This document shows, piece after piece, positions 14,515 to 16,106 of a stretch of 16,106 nt of DNA. A program made the translations under genes and the position numbers. A model generated the notes under the pieces. The model was given only the letters and a program-made list of their open reading frames with translations, did not search any database and was not told where the DNA came from. Each line of letters opens with the position of its first letter. Within the stretch, counting starts at the first letter, position 1. Source of the stretch: Syntrophaceae bacterium UBA6109 (lineage in GTDB: Bacteria > Desulfobacterota > Syntrophia > Syntrophales > UBA6109); NCBI GenBank assembly GCA_002428445.1, contig DIWJ01000042.1, forward strand, positions 1 through 16,106. Reading direction: 5' to 3'.

Positions 14515-16066
14515 AGACAAGCTGGTTAAGAATGCTATCGGCCGCCTTGTGCCAACCGTCATCAACAACATGCCGGCTGTGCCTTATAAAGGCGTTGGAA
14601 AACATCGCCCGACAGGGCGGATATACGGCCCTCCGATCTCAACCTGCGCAGATTATCCCGCTGACGGCAATAAATTGGTCCCATCGCTCAAAGAGGCCCT
14701 GCTCAAGGCCGGCTTGAGAGACGGAGTGACGATCTCCACGCATCACCATTTTCGCGACGGTGACCTCCTCGCCAACCAGATCTTCGATATCGCAGCCGAA
14801 CTCGGGATGAAGAATCTCATCTGGGCGTGCTCGGCATCCTTCCCCTGCCACAAACCCATTATCAAACACCTTGAGAGCGGCGTCATTCACCATATTGAAG
14901 GAAGCATGAACGGCGCTCTTGGACGTTTCTGCTCCCAGGGGAAAATGGCCGGCATGGGGGTTCTGCGATCGCACGGAGGACGGTACCAGGCCATTCAGGA
15001 TGGAGAGCTGCATATCGATATCGCGGTGATTGCCGCCCCGACGGCCGATGCCTTCGGCAATGCAAACGGCGTCAACGGCAAGGCAGCCTGCGGTTTGATC
15101 AATTTCGCCCTCGCGGATTCGGAATATGCCGATAAAGTCATTGTCGTTACGGATAACCTTGTCCCGTTCCCCTGTATCCCCTGGCAGATTCAGGGCAACA
15201 ATGTCGATTATACCGTTGTCGTTGACCAGATCGGGATTCCGGAAAAGATTATCTCCGGAACCACTCAGATTACCCGCAGCCCCGACAGGCTTTTGATCGC
15301 CGAAATGACGGCCAGGTTCTGCGAAGAGGCGGGCATCATCCGCGACGGATTTTCGTTTCAGGCAGGCGCCGGCGGGACGGCGCTGTCTATCGGGATCTAC
15401 TTCGCGGAAATACTGAAAAAGAAGGGCATGAAGAGCGGTTTTGCCCGCGGCGGCAGCAACAAGTACCTGGTCCAGATGCTGGAAGAGGGTCTCACGGGCA
15501 ACATCCTTGACGGACAGACCTTTGACCTCGAAGGTGTAAGGTCCATGCGGGACAATGCAAAACACGTCGCTACCAGCCCCTTTACGAGCTACAACTACCA
15601 CGGCAAGGGCAATATTGCTTCCATGCTGGATGCGGTCATCCTCGGCGCCACGGAAGTTGACTTGAATTTCAACGGAAACGTCGTGACGCATTCGGATGGC
15701 TATCTCCTGCACGGCATCGGCGGATGGCAAAACTGCCTCTTCGCGAAGTGCACGATCCTGCCTATTCCGTTGTTCCGGGGAAGGGTTCCCATCATCCGGG
15801 ACGAGGTAACGACCATCTGCGGGCCCGGCGAATTGATTGACGTGATCGTCACGGAAAGAGGGATTGCCGTGAATCCGCTGAGGCAGGATTTGTTGGATGC
15901 TGTAAAGCATTCGTCCCTGCCAATCAAGAGCATCGAAGAACTCAAGGAAGAATCCGAACGCATCTGCGGAAAGCCGGCGCAACCGACTCTCGGTGATAAA
16001 GTGGTCGCTGCCGTGAAGTGGGTTGATGGAACGGTTATCGATTCCATTCGAGAAGTTCGGAAATGA
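14507..16066 (+). CDS. citF: Citrate lyase-type alpha subunit (acyl-CoA/ACP transferase)
   Basis: A 519-residue CitF homologue, close to the family length and similar throughout to remembered E. coli CitF. Matching stretches include VTISTHHHFRDGDL (about 76-89), SHGGRYQAIQDGELHIDIA, DAFGNANGVNGKAACG, FSFQAGAGGTALSI (about 284-297), GRVPIIRDEVTTIC and DVIVTERGIAVNP. CitF swaps the acetyl group on the thioester carrier for the incoming hydroxy-diacid, releasing acetate. It supplies the citryl- or citramalyl-thioester that CitE cleaves. ATG 14507 overlaps the citDE stop by 8 nt, and GGAG (14495-14498) lies 8 nt upstream, so the two are translationally coupled. No citC, citX or citG appears in the 40 nt left after it or elsewhere in the window. 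Confidence 0.95.
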   Translation: MNKDKLVKNAIGRLVPTVINNMPAVPYKGVGKHRPTGRIYGPPISTCADYPADGNKLVPSLKEALLKAGLRDGVTISTHHHFRDGDLLANQIFDIAAELGMKNLIWACSASFPCHKPIIKHLESGVIHHIEGSMNGALGRFCSQGKMAGMGVLRSHGGRYQAIQDGELHIDIAVIAAPTADAFGNANGVNGKAACGLINFALADSEYADKVIVVTDNLVPFPCIPWQIQGNNVDYTVVVDQIGIPEKIISGTTQITRSPDRLLIAEMTARFCEEAGIIRDGFSFQAGAGGTALSIGIYFAEILKKKGMKSGFARGGSNKYLVQMLEEGLTGNILDGQTFDLEGVRSMRDNAKHVATSPFTSYNYHGKGNIASMLDAVILGATEVDLNFNGNVVTHSDGYLLHGIGGWQNCLFAKCTILPIPLFRGRVPIIRDEVTTICGPGELIDVIVTERGIAVNPLRQDLLDAVKHSSLPIKSIEELKEESERICGKPAQPTLGDKVVAAVKWVDGTVIDSIREVRK

Positions 16067-16106
16067 AGCCGCAGTCTGCAATCTTTGTTCGATATCAAGC
16101 AGATTC

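Noticed and set aside
1..16106. CRISPR arrays, tRNA/rRNA genes, insertion sequences or phage genes
   Set aside because: No regularly spaced repeats, no recognisable tRNA or rRNA stretches, and no transposase or integrase reading frames were seen on either strand.

Overview
This window is a catabolic locus read entirely from the + strand. It probably comes from an anaerobic bacterium. TAXI-type TRAP transport, an Fe-S dienoyl-CoA/enoate reductase, oxygen-sensitive class I fumarase-type subunits, a citrate-lyase-type enzyme and a remnant of an aldehyde:ferredoxin oxidoreductase (AOR) all point that way. The mix and the moderately high GC content suggest a Desulfobacterota-like (syntrophic or sulfate-reducing) lineage, but this is an inference and no rRNA or marker gene is present.

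Left block (1-7498). The window opens with the 3' end of a GntR/FadR-family regulator. It is followed by a frameshifted remnant of an AOR C-terminus (about 205-493). A co-directional set comes next: a lactonase-like metallo-beta-lactamase-fold hydrolase, a TAXI solute-binding protein, a fused TRAP permease, a 3-hydroxyisobutyrate-dehydrogenase-family enzyme and an old-yellow-enzyme/dienoyl-CoA-reductase-type flavoprotein. A strong 16-bp hairpin separates the binding protein from its permease.

Right block (about 7499-16066). A second GntR/FCD regulator has a good sigma70-type promoter and a 19-bp palindrome between the -10 box and its GTG start. Downstream are seven tightly packed genes: a fumarate-reductase/succinate-dehydrogenase-type flavoprotein, its Fe-S subunit, the beta and alpha subunits of a divergent class I fumarase-type hydratase, a 2x[4Fe-4S]/cytochrome b fusion protein (probable membrane anchor), a fused CitD-CitE protein, and CitF. 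Several junctions overlap by 4 or 8 nt.

Working together. The right block encodes dehydrogenation (or reduction), hydration and acyl-CoA-type cleavage of a dicarboxylic acid. If the substrate were succinate/fumarate/malate, a malate dehydrogenase step would be missing before cleavage. If it is a 2-methyl (or alkyl) homologue, no step is missing: methylsuccinate <-> mesaconate <-> citramalate -> pyruvate + acetate. This is the main hypothesis. It gains some support from the divergence of the hydratase at family-typical active-site motifs. In addition, the CitD domain lacks the serine that normally carries the phosphoribosyl-dephospho-CoA arm, so the lyase may act on free CoA thioesters. The left block would supply uptake and side-reaction enzymes, but its substrate cannot be read from the sequence.
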